Assembly (NCBI RefSeq): GCF_900142775.1
Contig: NZ_FRCC01000009.1
Location: 114,110 to 178,109, forward strand
Source of the DNA: Flavobacterium flevense
GTDB lineage: Bacteria > Bacteroidota > Bacteroidia > Flavobacteriales > Flavobacteriaceae
Length of the DNA: 64,000 nucleotides
Direction: 5' to 3'
Part shown: one piece after another, positions 31,208 through 39,111 of the stretch
Position numbering within the stretch: the first letter of the stretch is position 1
How the letters are laid out: each line of letters begins with the position of its first letter
Position numbers and translations under genes: made by a program
Notes under the pieces: generated by a model
Told to the model about the DNA's origin: nothing
Database searches by the model: none
Seen by the model: the letters and a program-made list of their open reading frames with translations, nothing else

Positions 31208-31274
31208 TTTTTATAGTTTTATATATTAACAGAGCAAAGTTCAGCAATAAGAAACAGTAAAAACTTAAACTGGT

Positions 31275-31850
31275 TTAAGAACGCTTTTTTTTCCTGATTT
31301 CGCTTAAATATTCGGGTGAGAAACCCAGGAAAGAAGCGATGAGGTATTGTGGGATGCGTTGCACAAATTCAGGTTGTTTTTTGCAAAGCTGTTCATAAAA
31401 TTCTTCTTTTGTAAAATCATATAAATATTTGATTCTCATTTGCGAAGCGGCATAAGCCCGCTGATAGATAAATCTAAAATAACGCTCCATTTTAGGGAAT
31501 TGCTCCAGTAGTTTTTCCTGATTTTCGCGGTCTATAATCAGAATTTTTGATTTCTCAACTGCCTGAATGTAAAAGGAAGTGGGTAAGCCGTGTTCATAGG
31601 CAATGTTATCCGTAATCCACCAGTTTTCTATAGCAAATTCAGTGGTGTTTTCGACTCCTTTATCATTAATGAAAAATTTCCTCAAACAACCTTCCAAAAC
31701 AAAAAAATGTTGTCGGCAAATACTGCCTTCTAAGAGTAGGTTTTCTTTTTTAGAAACTGTTTTCATTTTAAAAAAAGTACTTATTTCCAGAAACTCTTCT
31801 TCACTTATTTGGATAAACTTCTCTAAATGCTTTTTAAGTATTTCAGACAT
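31275..31850 (-). CDS. Crp/Fnr-family transcriptional regulator
   Basis: A 191-aa protein with an N-terminal cyclic-nucleotide-binding jelly roll (residues about 20-120: LLLEGSICRQHFFVLEGCLR) and a degenerate C-terminal helix-turn-helix (RIPQYLIASFLGFSPEYLSE). The cAMP-binding PRTAT loop is not evident and no iron-sulfur cysteines are in position, so the signal is unknown. This Bacteroidota subtype is common next to AhpD-like or oxidoreductase genes, which fits the gene immediately downstream. Confidence 0.9.
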   Translation of the reverse strand: MSEILKKHLEKFIQISEEEFLEISTFFKMKTVSKKENLLLEGSICRQHFFVLEGCLRKFFINDKGVENTTEFAIENWWITDNIAYEHGLPTSFYIQAVEKSKILIIDRENQEKLLEQFPKMERYFRFIYQRAYAASQMRIKYLYDFTKEEFYEQLCKKQPEFVQRIPQYLIASFLGFSPEYLSEIRKKKRS

Positions 31851-31955
31851 GCGATGGGAGTGACGTTTTAAAAAAATGAATATTTCTTCAAAATTAAAAT
31901 AGCTGATACAATAAACAAGCCCGTTAATTAATAATTTACGAGCTTGTTTGTGATT

Positions 31956-32168
31956 TTAATGGCTGAGTCTCTTTTTATTGGTGCTAATTCCCCAAGGCGT
32001 ATACATGGGGCAAAAATTGATAGCAACAGTAATTAATAATACTACCGCAACAGCTAATAAAAAGATACCTAAATTTCCGGTAACAGCATTTGTAAAATAC
32101 AATGTTGCCAGGGTGAAAGCAATGATTACACGGATTGTTTTGTCTGTTTTTCCCATATTGTGTTTCAT
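31956..32168 (-). CDS. YgaP-like (DUF2892) two-helix membrane protein
   Basis: A 70-aa protein with two hydrophobic helices (about residues 12-30 and 33-50) and the family motif INFCPMYTPWGIST at the end. In other bacteria this domain is fused to a rhodanese (YgaP). Here it is a separate gene 79 bases downstream of the MBL-rhodanese gene and on the same strand, so a role in handling reduced sulfur at the membrane is likely. The start may be residue 5 (MGKTDK). Confidence 0.88.
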   Translation of the reverse strand: MKHNMGKTDKTIRVIIAFTLATLYFTNAVTGNLGIFLLAVAVVLLITVAINFCPMYTPWGISTNKKRLSH

Positions 32169-32247
32169 GATTTCTAAAATTTTAGGGTTATAAACGAATT
32201 ACTTAATCCCTATAAATTTACGAATTAATACGCTTTTAATCAACTAA

Positions 32248-33666
32248 TTACGTATTTAATGTTTTGCTTTGACATACAAAATTGGTTTTTGGAACCGTTG
32301 TTTTTGCAATAGCATTAAAACCTCCTTCAATTTCGGCAAAATTCCTGAATCCTCTGGCTTGCAAAATGGAAGCTGCAATCATACTGCGATAACCGCCTGC
32401 ACAATGCAAATAGAATTTTTCTTTAGGGTTGATGTCCTTTATCCAATCATTTATATACGCCAGCGGTTTAGAAAAAGCCTCTTCCACATGTTCGGCTGCA
32501 TACTCTGTTTCTTTTCGAACATCGATTATTTTGCTTTCGCCAATTTTTACTTCGTTGGTAAATGTTTCAGCAGAAATTCGATTAATGGTATCGATTTCTT
32601 TTCCAGCCTTTTTCCAGGCTTCAAAACCGCCGTCTAAATGTCCCAGAATATTGTCAAAGCCCACACGGCTTAAACGCGTTACCGATTCTTCTTCCTGATC
32701 GGTTTCAGTAACTAAAAGGATCGGTTGTTTGACATCAGCAATCAAAGCACCAACCCAAGGGGCAAAATCGCCTTCAATCCCAATATTTATGGATTGCGGA
32801 ATAAAACCTTTGGCGAACTCCGAATTTTTGCGGGTATCTAAGATTAAAGCTCCCGAATCTTCGGCAACATCTTCAAAATCAATTGCTTTGATCGCTTTCA
32901 TACCATGATTTAAAACACTTTCAAAACTTTCGGAACCTTGCTTGTTCATGGCTACATTCATCCCAAAATAAGCAGGCGGAGGCAATAAACCATCTGTAAC
33001 TTCTTTGATGAATTCGGCTTCGGTCATGTTAGCTCTTAAGGCATAATTAGTTGCTTTTTGGTTGCCAATTGTCGAAATGGTTTCTTTACTCATGTTTTTT
33101 CCACAGGCACTGCCGGCACCGTGAGCAGGATAAACAATTACATCATCGGGCAAAGTCATAATTTTATCTCTTAACGAATGGAATAGGGTTGCTGCCAATT
33201 GTTCCTGAGTCATGTGAGCCGCTTTTTGAGCGAGATCAGGTCTTCCTACATCGCCAATGAACAGCGTATCTCCGGAAAATATAGCATGTTCTTTGCCGTT
33301 TTCATCCAGTAGTAAATAAGTGGTGCTTTCCATGGTATGTCCCGGAGTATGAAGCGCTTTTATTTTTATATTTCCAAGCGTAAACTCCTGACCATCGGTA
33401 GCTATAATGGCATCAAATTCCGGTTTAGCCGTTGGACCATACACAATATCGGCAGAAGTTTCTTTGCTTAAATCCACATGTCCGGAAACAAAATCGGCAT
33501 GAAAATGGGTTTCAAAAATATATTTTAGTTTCACTTTATCGCGTTCCAGACGATCAAGGTAAGGTTGTACTTCGCGCAATGGGTCAATAATTGCTGCTTC
33601 GCCATTAGCAGTTATATAATAAGCTCCCTGAGCAAGACATCCGGTATATATTTGTTCAATTTTCAT
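32248..33666 (-). CDS. MBL-fold persulfide dioxygenase-like protein with two rhodanese domains
   Basis: A 472-aa cytosolic protein. The metallo-beta-lactamase domain (residues 1 to about 235) has THFHADFVSGH and GDTLFIGDVGRPDL, as in glutathione/CoA persulfide dioxygenases of the ETHE1/CstB type. Two rhodanese domains follow; the first lacks the active cysteine (the loop reads ILLVTETD) and the second keeps it in HCAGGYRS. The likely job is oxidising low-molecular-weight persulfide formed from sulfide. The start at 33666 is chosen because an upstream TTG lies in the -7 box. It is with a YgaP-like gene and near a TauE-type exporter. Confidence 0.9.
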   Translation of the reverse strand: MKIEQIYTGCLAQGAYYITANGEAAIIDPLREVQPYLDRLERDKVKLKYIFETHFHADFVSGHVDLSKETSADIVYGPTAKPEFDAIIATDGQEFTLGNIKIKALHTPGHTMESTTYLLLDENGKEHAIFSGDTLFIGDVGRPDLAQKAAHMTQEQLAATLFHSLRDKIMTLPDDVIVYPAHGAGSACGKNMSKETISTIGNQKATNYALRANMTEAEFIKEVTDGLLPPPAYFGMNVAMNKQGSESFESVLNHGMKAIKAIDFEDVAEDSGALILDTRKNSEFAKGFIPQSINIGIEGDFAPWVGALIADVKQPILLVTETDQEEESVTRLSRVGFDNILGHLDGGFEAWKKAGKEIDTINRISAETFTNEVKIGESKIIDVRKETEYAAEHVEEAFSKPLAYINDWIKDINPKEKFYLHCAGGYRSMIAASILQARGFRNFAEIEGGFNAIAKTTVPKTNFVCQSKTLNT

Positions 33667-33690
33667 AATTACTGTTTTTAAATTATATAA

Positions 33691-33698
33691 CAAAGATA
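33691..33698 (-). promoter_or_regulatory. -7 box of the MBL-rhodanese gene
   Basis: TATCTTTG on the minus strand, 25 bases upstream of the ATG at 33666. It includes the TTG that would otherwise be read as an earlier start codon. Confidence 0.6.
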
Positions 33699-33791
33699 AA
33701 ATATGTTTGAGCGGGATATAGTGACTAAAGTTACAGAAAGATTTTCATTTTTTAAATTATGACTATCCGTTATATCGGTTATTGAGTATAG

Positions 33792-33889
33792 CACACAGAT
33801 GAAACTGATTTTAACGGATTTTCGCAGATTGTAATTTACAAAAAACTAAAAAAATCCGTTTTTATCTGTTCAATCAGTATTATCTGTGA
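33792..33889. repeat. 98-bp imperfect inverted repeat (family 2, copy 1)
   Basis: CACAGATGAAACTGATT on the left pairs with AATCAGTATTATCTGTG on the right, with inner GGATTTT / AAAATCC-type matches. A second copy in opposite orientation is at 55759-55856, where the right arm read in reverse gives GATGAAACTGATTTTAAC and GCAGATT as here. Confidence 0.7.
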
Positions 33890-34001
33890 CCTGTTTTTTA
33901 TTTGGTTCGCTTAGCGGACAGCCATATTTAAATTATTAAAAAATGTAGAAAAAACATAAATTTAAGTGTTGTTTTAAGTAGTGTTTTAAAGGCATTTGAG
34001 T

Positions 34002-34009
34002 TAAATTTG
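34002..34009 (+). promoter_or_regulatory. -7 box of cydAB
   Basis: TAAATTTG, an exact TAnnTTTG match, 24 bases before the chosen cydA ATG. It contains the TTG that could be mistaken for a start. Confidence 0.6.
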
Positions 34010-34033
34010 CACTATCAAAAAAACGCCTCTCCA

Positions 34034-35365
34034 ATGGAAGAAATGCTCTTTTATGATCGCATGCAATTCGCATTTACGATTACTTTTCACTACTTATTTC
34101 CGCAATTAACAATGGGACTTTCGTTAATCATTGTTTATTTTAAATGGAAATTCTTAAAGACAAACGATCCTCATTACAACAAAGCGACTCATTTTTGGAT
34201 GCGGATTTTTGCACTCAATTTTGCCATGGGAGTGGTGACAGGAATCCCAATGGAATTTCAGTTTGGTACCAATTGGGCTAAGTTTTCAGAATTAACAGGT
34301 GGCATTATTGGGCAAACGCTGGCTATGGAAGGGATGTTTTCTTTCTTTTTAGAATCCTCTTTTTTAGGGATGTTTTTATTTGGTGAAAAAATTCTTGGAC
34401 ACCGATGGCATTTTGTAACCGGATTACTGATTTGTCTGGGTTCCTGGGCCAGCGGATATTTGATTATCGCTACCCATTCCTGGATGCAGCATCCGGTGGG
34501 TTATGAAGTATTGGAAAACGGAAAATTTGTATTGACTAATTTCTCGGCTTTGTTTACTAATGTGTGGTTGTGGCCTTCTTATTTGCACAATCAGGCGGCT
34601 TCTATGGTAACCAGTGCTTTTGTAGTAGCAGGAATTGGTGCTTTTTATATTTTGTTAAATAAAAATGTTTCTTACGGAAAATTGTTTCTGAAAACAGGCG
34701 TTGTTTTTGGATTGATTTCCAGTATTATTGTGGCCATGCCTACAGGCGATTTATTGGCTAAAAACGTTGTAAAATACCAGCCGGTAACTTTTGCAGCCAT
34801 GGAAGGAATTTTTCATACCGAGGAAAAAGGAGCTGAAATTGTACTCATTGGTCAACCGGATGTAAAAGACAAAAAACTGGATAATAAAATTGCCGTGCCT
34901 AATGTATTGAGCTTTTTGACCTATGGTAATTGGGATACTGAGGTGAAAGGTTTAGATCAGTTTCCGGAAGACACACATCCCACTAATATTTCCGGATTGT
35001 ATTATTCTTATCATATCATGGTGGGTCTAGGAACGCTTTTTATAGGAGTGATGGTATTAGCGACTTTCCAACTCATCAGAAAACAATTGTTTCAGACCAA
35101 ATGGCTTTTATGGGCCTTTTTATTCCTGATGCCGTTTCCTTATATCGCTAACATAACGGGCTGGTACACGGCAGAATTAGGTCGTCAACCATGGTTAGTG
35201 TACGATTTACTACGGACTGCAGATGGTGCTTCGCCTACAGTTTCCTCCGGAAATACCTTATTTACCCTGTTGGGATTTGTAGGATTGTATGCTTTGTTAG
35301 GAATGTTGTTTGCTATTTTAGTTGGAAAAATTATTTATCACGGTCCGGAACCAGTAAAAAAATAA
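34034..35365 (+). CDS. cydA: Cytochrome bd ubiquinol oxidase subunit I
   Basis: A 443-aa inner-membrane haem protein of cytochrome bd, the high-affinity quinol oxidase. From the ATG at 34034 the first histidine ligand falls at residue 19 (FHYLFPQLTMG), exactly as in E. coli CydA, which confirms the start. Later segments include GTNWAKFSELTGGIIG, the short Q-loop, and the late MPFPYIANITGWYTAELGRQ. The short periplasmic Q-loop is the common form outside enterobacteria. It is followed after three bases by cydB. Confidence 0.96.
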   Translation: MEEMLFYDRMQFAFTITFHYLFPQLTMGLSLIIVYFKWKFLKTNDPHYNKATHFWMRIFALNFAMGVVTGIPMEFQFGTNWAKFSELTGGIIGQTLAMEGMFSFFLESSFLGMFLFGEKILGHRWHFVTGLLICLGSWASGYLIIATHSWMQHPVGYEVLENGKFVLTNFSALFTNVWLWPSYLHNQAASMVTSAFVVAGIGAFYILLNKNVSYGKLFLKTGVVFGLISSIIVAMPTGDLLAKNVVKYQPVTFAAMEGIFHTEEKGAEIVLIGQPDVKDKKLDNKIAVPNVLSFLTYGNWDTEVKGLDQFPEDTHPTNISGLYYSYHIMVGLGTLFIGVMVLATFQLIRKQLFQTKWLLWAFLFLMPFPYIANITGWYTAELGRQPWLVYDLLRTADGASPTVSSGNTLFTLLGFVGLYALLGMLFAILVGKIIYHGPEPVKK

Positions 35366-35368
35366 ACT

Positions 35369-36445
35369 ATGGAATTCTTTTGGTATGTTGTATTAATTGG
35401 CATTTTAGCTACTTATTTAGTGTTGGATGGCTACGATTTTGGAGCGGGAATTATTCATTTGTTTTTTGCCAAAACTGAAAAAGATAAAAAAGCCATTACG
35501 AATGCTATTGGTCCTTTTTGGGATGCCAATGAAGTTTGGCTCATTGCCGCAGGAGGCATTTTATTTTATGCGTTTCCTACTTTGTATGCTTCCTCTTTTA
35601 GTGGATTTTATTTGCCTTTGATGATGATTTTGTGGTTGCTTATTTTTAGAGCAGTAGGATTAGAATTACGGGGGCAAATTCACAATCACATGTGGGAAGT
35701 AGTTTGGGATAAAGCCTTCGGAATAGCGAGTTTGTTATTGGCTTTGTTTTTTGGGATGGCTTTGGGAAATGTAGTTCGGGGGGTAAATCTGGGGATGGTT
35801 GAGAATGGCATTTCTACTCAGGAACCTCATTTTTTCTTTCTGCCATTGTGGAACTCCACTTTTAGTCCTGTTGACAGCCAACTAGGAATTATAGATTGGT
35901 TTACGCTTTTTCTGGGTGTGGTAAGTGTGGTGGCTTTGATGATTCATGGTGCTAACTGGATTATTTATAAAACCAACTCGGAATTGAATGCACAATTGAA
36001 ACAAATCATTTTCAAAATGAATTTTATTTTGTTAGCACTGGTAATTGTTTCGTTATCGGTTTGGCATATTATCGAAAAAGAACCTTTTCATAACTTCATT
36101 AATAATCCGATACTTTTTATCTTCCCGTTAATTACGTTTGTGGGTTTGTTAGGACTTTTTAAAGTGCGAACATTTAAGAAAGACGGAACAGGATTTTTGT
36201 TTTCGAGCCTTTTCCTCGTAGGCGGATTTACTTCGACAACTGCTTCCATCTTCCCCGAAGTTTTGCCATCAACCAACAAAGTGAATCCATCTTTGACTAT
36301 TTATAATGTTGCCAATGGTGAATATGCTCTATCTGTTGGTGTGTATTGGTTTGCTATTGCATTGGCTTTGGTAATTGGGTATTTTATCATTCAATACAAA
36401 GTGTTTAATGGAAAAATGGATGATGTAGGATATGGGGAGCATTAG
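35369..36445 (+). CDS. cydB: Cytochrome bd ubiquinol oxidase subunit II
   Basis: A 358-aa membrane protein of about 8-9 helices, the non-catalytic partner of CydA. The N-terminal ATYLVLDGYDFGAGIIHL is the family signature and DANEVWLIAAGGILFYAFP is also typical. It begins three bases after cydA. No cydX-like small ORF is obvious downstream; the next gene is an unrelated antitoxin-like frame 15 bases on. Together the two subunits give oxygen reduction at low oxygen tension and tolerance to sulfide, which suits the neighbouring persulfide genes. Confidence 0.95.
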   Translation: MEFFWYVVLIGILATYLVLDGYDFGAGIIHLFFAKTEKDKKAITNAIGPFWDANEVWLIAAGGILFYAFPTLYASSFSGFYLPLMMILWLLIFRAVGLELRGQIHNHMWEVVWDKAFGIASLLLALFFGMALGNVVRGVNLGMVENGISTQEPHFFFLPLWNSTFSPVDSQLGIIDWFTLFLGVVSVVALMIHGANWIIYKTNSELNAQLKQIIFKMNFILLALVIVSLSVWHIIEKEPFHNFINNPILFIFPLITFVGLLGLFKVRTFKKDGTGFLFSSLFLVGGFTSTTASIFPEVLPSTNKVNPSLTIYNVANGEYALSVGVYWFAIALALVIGYFIIQYKVFNGKMDDVGYGEH

Positions 36446-36460
36446 GAAGTATTAAGTTTT

Positions 36461-36649
36461 ATGACAGATAGACAGAAGAAATTATTGTTAGAGTTAAAAT
36501 CTAAAAAAGAAGATTGTATTCAAAAGGAAGCAGTTGATTTTTGGGATGAGTTAAGCTTGTCACAGCAAAAGAAAATAGAAAAAGGGATTGAAGAATTAAA
36601 TAAAGGCAAAAGAATTGAATTCAATGAGCTTTTGAAAAAGATTTCTTAA
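36461..36649 (+). CDS. Antitoxin-like small protein
   Basis: A 62-aa protein ending in IEKGIEELNKGKRIEFNELL, the pattern of small RelB/addiction-module antitoxins (E-x-I-x3-I-x2-L-x2-G-(K/R)), in which this end grips the toxin. A remnant of a RelE/ParE toxin follows at 36678-36788, so the pair has decayed. The gene lies 15 bases after cydB and is probably read through from it. Solo regulatory function is unlikely but possible. Confidence 0.7.
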   Translation: MTDRQKKLLLELKSKKEDCIQKEAVDFWDELSLSQQKKIEKGIEELNKGKRIEFNELLKKIS

Positions 36650-36677
36650 ATCAAAGTGTTTTATCAGAACTAACTGA

Positions 36678-36788
36678 AACCAAACTACTTTCTATTACAG
36701 GATAATCAAAGTTAAAAATGAAATCGAGATTATTACTGTTTTTGATACAAGACAAAATCCAGACAACTTAGAAAAAGATATAGGATAA
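36678..36788 (+). pseudogene. C-terminal remnant of a RelE/ParE-type toxin
   Basis: Reading from 36678 gives 36 codons ending IIKVKNEIEIITVFDTRQNP-DNLEKDIG, which matches the conserved end of RelE/ParE toxins (YRIIFKVEN...ILTVFDTRQNP). A stop codon (TGA at 36675-36677) precedes it in frame, and the N-terminal two-thirds of the toxin is missing or scrambled between 36650 and 36677. It lies directly after its antitoxin-like gene. The toxin is broken. Confidence 0.7.
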
Positions 36789-36835
36789 ATAAGTTTAAGA
36801 GTATCTCGACTAAGATAAGTATAACAATGCAAAAA

Positions 36836-36930
36836 TAATTTGCGTTAATCTGCGAAATTTGCGGTTAAAACTTTTTCTTAGTGACCTTTGCGAAACCTTA
36901 GTGTTCTTTGTGGTAAAAAAAGATTTGTGG
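36836..36930. repeat. Intergenic repeat tract
   Basis: TTTGCGTTAATCTGCGAAATTTGCGGTTAAAAC and CTTTGCGAAACCTTAGTG units (quoted in parts: TTGCGTTAATCTGCG, CCTTTGCGAAACCTTAGTG) resemble 13170-13290 and 63660-63710. No gene is seen. Confidence 0.5.
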
Positions 36931-36938
36931 TTAAAACA

Positions 36939-37724
36939 TCACAATAAAACTTCTTTCACAATAATATAAATCCCCATTACCAGTACAAACCACCCAAAAA
37001 CAGGTTTCAGTTTGTTTCCGTCTATTTTTTTAGAAAGCAGGATTCCAATAAACATTCCCACAAATGCCATTGCTGAAATCAATAACAGAAAACCATAATC
37101 AATAGGAGTGTTGAGGTACAAATCGCCAGCAAAACCTATTGCCGAGTTGATGAAAATAATCAATAACGAAGTTCCCACGGCTTGCTTCATGGGTAAATTG
37201 GCAAAAAACAATAAGGCAGGAATAATCAAGAATCCGCCACCGGCACCCAGAAATCCAGTTACAATTCCGACTAAAAAGCCAATAAATGCCAGTTGGGTAT
37301 AATTGGTTCTATGGTTTTTAATTTCCGTTTTATTCTTTTTTATCATCGATATCGAAGCAGAAATCATCAGGATAGCAAAGACAATCATGATTAATAAATC
37401 CTTAGAAACCGCATAAGAAGCAATGGTAAAAAGAGTGTTGGCAATTTTTGGAAAAATAACTTCTCTGATAATCAATATAGAAATCACCGATGGGATAGCA
37501 AAATACAAGGCAGTTTTGAGTTGTAAATTACCCAGTTTGTAATGGCTGTAACCGCCGTATAAAGCCGTTGTGCCAACAATAAACAACGAATAACTGGTAG
37601 CCAGTTCCGGATCTACTTTGAATAAATACACTAAAATAGGAATGGTAAGAATCGAACCGCCACCACCAATTAATCCTAAAGAAAGCCCAATAATTATTGA
37701 AGCAAAATAACCGATATATTCCAT
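36939..37724 (-). CDS. TauE/SafE-family sulfite/anion exporter
   Basis: A 261-aa inner-membrane protein of about 8 helices. The duplicated family motif is seen as GLSLGLIGGGGSILTIPIL near the start and GFLGAGGGFLIIPALLF in the middle. Family members export sulfite, sulfoacetate or thiosulfate-like anions. It sits next to a Crp/Fnr regulator gene that precedes it on the same strand and a few kilobases from the MBL-rhodanese gene, whose product makes sulfite, so sulfite export is the natural guess. The actual substrate is not shown. Confidence 0.92.
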   Translation of the reverse strand: MEYIGYFASIIIGLSLGLIGGGGSILTIPILVYLFKVDPELATSYSLFIVGTTALYGGYSHYKLGNLQLKTALYFAIPSVISILIIREVIFPKIANTLFTIASYAVSKDLLIMIVFAILMISASISMIKKNKTEIKNHRTNYTQLAFIGFLVGIVTGFLGAGGGFLIIPALLFFANLPMKQAVGTSLLIIFINSAIGFAGDLYLNTPIDYGFLLLISAMAFVGMFIGILLSKKIDGNKLKPVFGWFVLVMGIYIIVKEVLL

Positions 37725-37794
37725 GTTGTAATTTTTTTACAAAGGTTGGAACTATTCAGGCTAGTCACAGTAACATTTGTCACATGGACTTGTT

Positions 37795-38430
37795 TTACAT
37801 CAATAACTCAATTTGGTTTCGGTGTAAATTCACTAATCCACGCTGCTCCATTTTTTTTAAGAGTCTTGAAACCACTTCTCTGGAAGTATTTAATTCGAGA
37901 GCTATTTCCTGATGTGATAAATTGATTTCTTTACAGCCACATGCTTTAGCATGACGTTTTAAATAGAATTCCAGTCGTTCATCCATGGCTCTAAAAGCAA
38001 TATTATCGATAACTTCCAGTACTTCTTCAAATCGGGTTCGATAGGTATAAATTACAAATTCGTACCAGGAACGATGGTTCATCATCCATTTATCCATCAA
38101 GGCCAGCGGAATGGTTACGGCCTCCACATCTTCTACTACTTTAGCGGTAATTTGGCTCGTTTGGTTTTTTGCTGCACAAATTAACGAAATAGCACAGGCT
38201 TGTCCCGGTTGCAGATAATACATTAGAAACTCTTCGCCATCTTCGCCTTCCCGATAAATTTTTATTTGTCCTTTGAGGATTAAAATCGTGCTTTTGATGT
38301 ATTGTCCGGTTCGCATAATCACATCACCGGCTTTAAAGGACTGAAAATTAGAATTGGATTCTATTTCCTGAATCAGTTCATTAGAGAAATTAGGAAAGAC
38401 TTTTTTTAGTGTGATTTCTGCTTCTGACAT
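37795..38430 (-). CDS. Crp/Fnr-family regulator with complete helix-turn-helix
   Basis: A 211-aa regulator with a cyclic-nucleotide-type sensor domain (residues about 20-115: AGDVIMRTGQYIKSTILILK) and a Crp-type winged helix (about 150-211) with recognition helix HQEIALELNTSREVVSRLL. A C-x-C pair (ACGC) in the hinge region precedes it and could be redox- or thiol-sensitive. The gene is 70 bases upstream of the TauE-type exporter gene on the same strand and likely controls it. The signal is unknown; the setting suggests sulfide, persulfide or low oxygen. Confidence 0.92.
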   Translation of the reverse strand: MSEAEITLKKVFPNFSNELIQEIESNSNFQSFKAGDVIMRTGQYIKSTILILKGQIKIYREGEDGEEFLMYYLQPGQACAISLICAAKNQTSQITAKVVEDVEAVTIPLALMDKWMMNHRSWYEFVIYTYRTRFEEVLEVIDNIAFRAMDERLEFYLKRHAKACGCKEINLSHQEIALELNTSREVVSRLLKKMEQRGLVNLHRNQIELLM

Positions 38431-38755
38431 GGCTGCTGTGTTAAAAAGGAAACTTATTAATATGATGGTATTTTGGGTAAAAATATAAGACTTTAGTAAA
38501 AGTAATTAAAAATTTATGATAGAAATAACTAATCTAATAGTAATAATTTGACAGAATAAGAAATGCTGAATTACAGATATTGCATTAATCCTGACTAAAA
38601 ACAACTAATCTTTAACAAAATATTAAGGGATTGGAAGTTTTGGTGATTATTGTAATTTCACTAAAACGTTTTCTTTAAAATATTTGCTAAAACAAATTTA
38701 GAGTACCCGTTTTTTACAAAAACATCGTAATTTTACAAAAAACACAATATTGATT
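38431..38755. other. AT-rich intergenic region between divergent genes
   Basis: Divergent promoters are expected here. On the + strand TAATTTTA (38728-38735) is a near -7 box 20 bases before the rhodanese ATG. I see no repeat, RNA gene or coding frame. Confidence 0.4.
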
Positions 38756-39067
38756 ATGAATTTAACACAAGAAGATTGGATTGCTCAGCTCGAAGCAGAT
38801 GAGAATGCAGTAATTTTAGACGTAAGAACGGAAGACGAATGTGACGAAGGGATTATTCCTAATGCTATAAACATTGATATTCATAAAGGTCAGGGTTTTA
38901 TTTCTGAATTAGAAGAATTAGATAAAAGTAAAAATTACTATGTCTATTGCCGCTCTGGAGCCAGAAGTGCAAAGGCATGCGAAATTATGAATGAATTAGG
39001 ATTTGATAATGCCTATAACTTACTGGGAGGTATGTTAGACTGGGATGGAGAAGTAGTTGCTCCCTAA
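38756..39067 (+). CDS. Single-domain rhodanese
   Basis: A 103-aa cytosolic rhodanese with the active loop CRSGARS (Cys about residue 64) and the N-terminal VILDVRTEDECDEGIIPNA typical of the family. It moves sulfane sulfur from persulfides or thiosulfate to an acceptor. The ATG at 38756 is preferred to a TTG six bases upstream. It sits upstream of a GapN-type gene, with its regulator not evident; a link to the sulfur genes on the other strand is probable but not proven. Confidence 0.93.
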   Translation: MNLTQEDWIAQLEADENAVILDVRTEDECDEGIIPNAINIDIHKGQGFISELEELDKSKNYYVYCRSGARSAKACEIMNELGFDNAYNLLGGMLDWDGEVVAP

Positions 39068-39111
39068 TCACTAAATACATTTTTTAACACTAACTAAAAT
39101 ATTATAATTAG

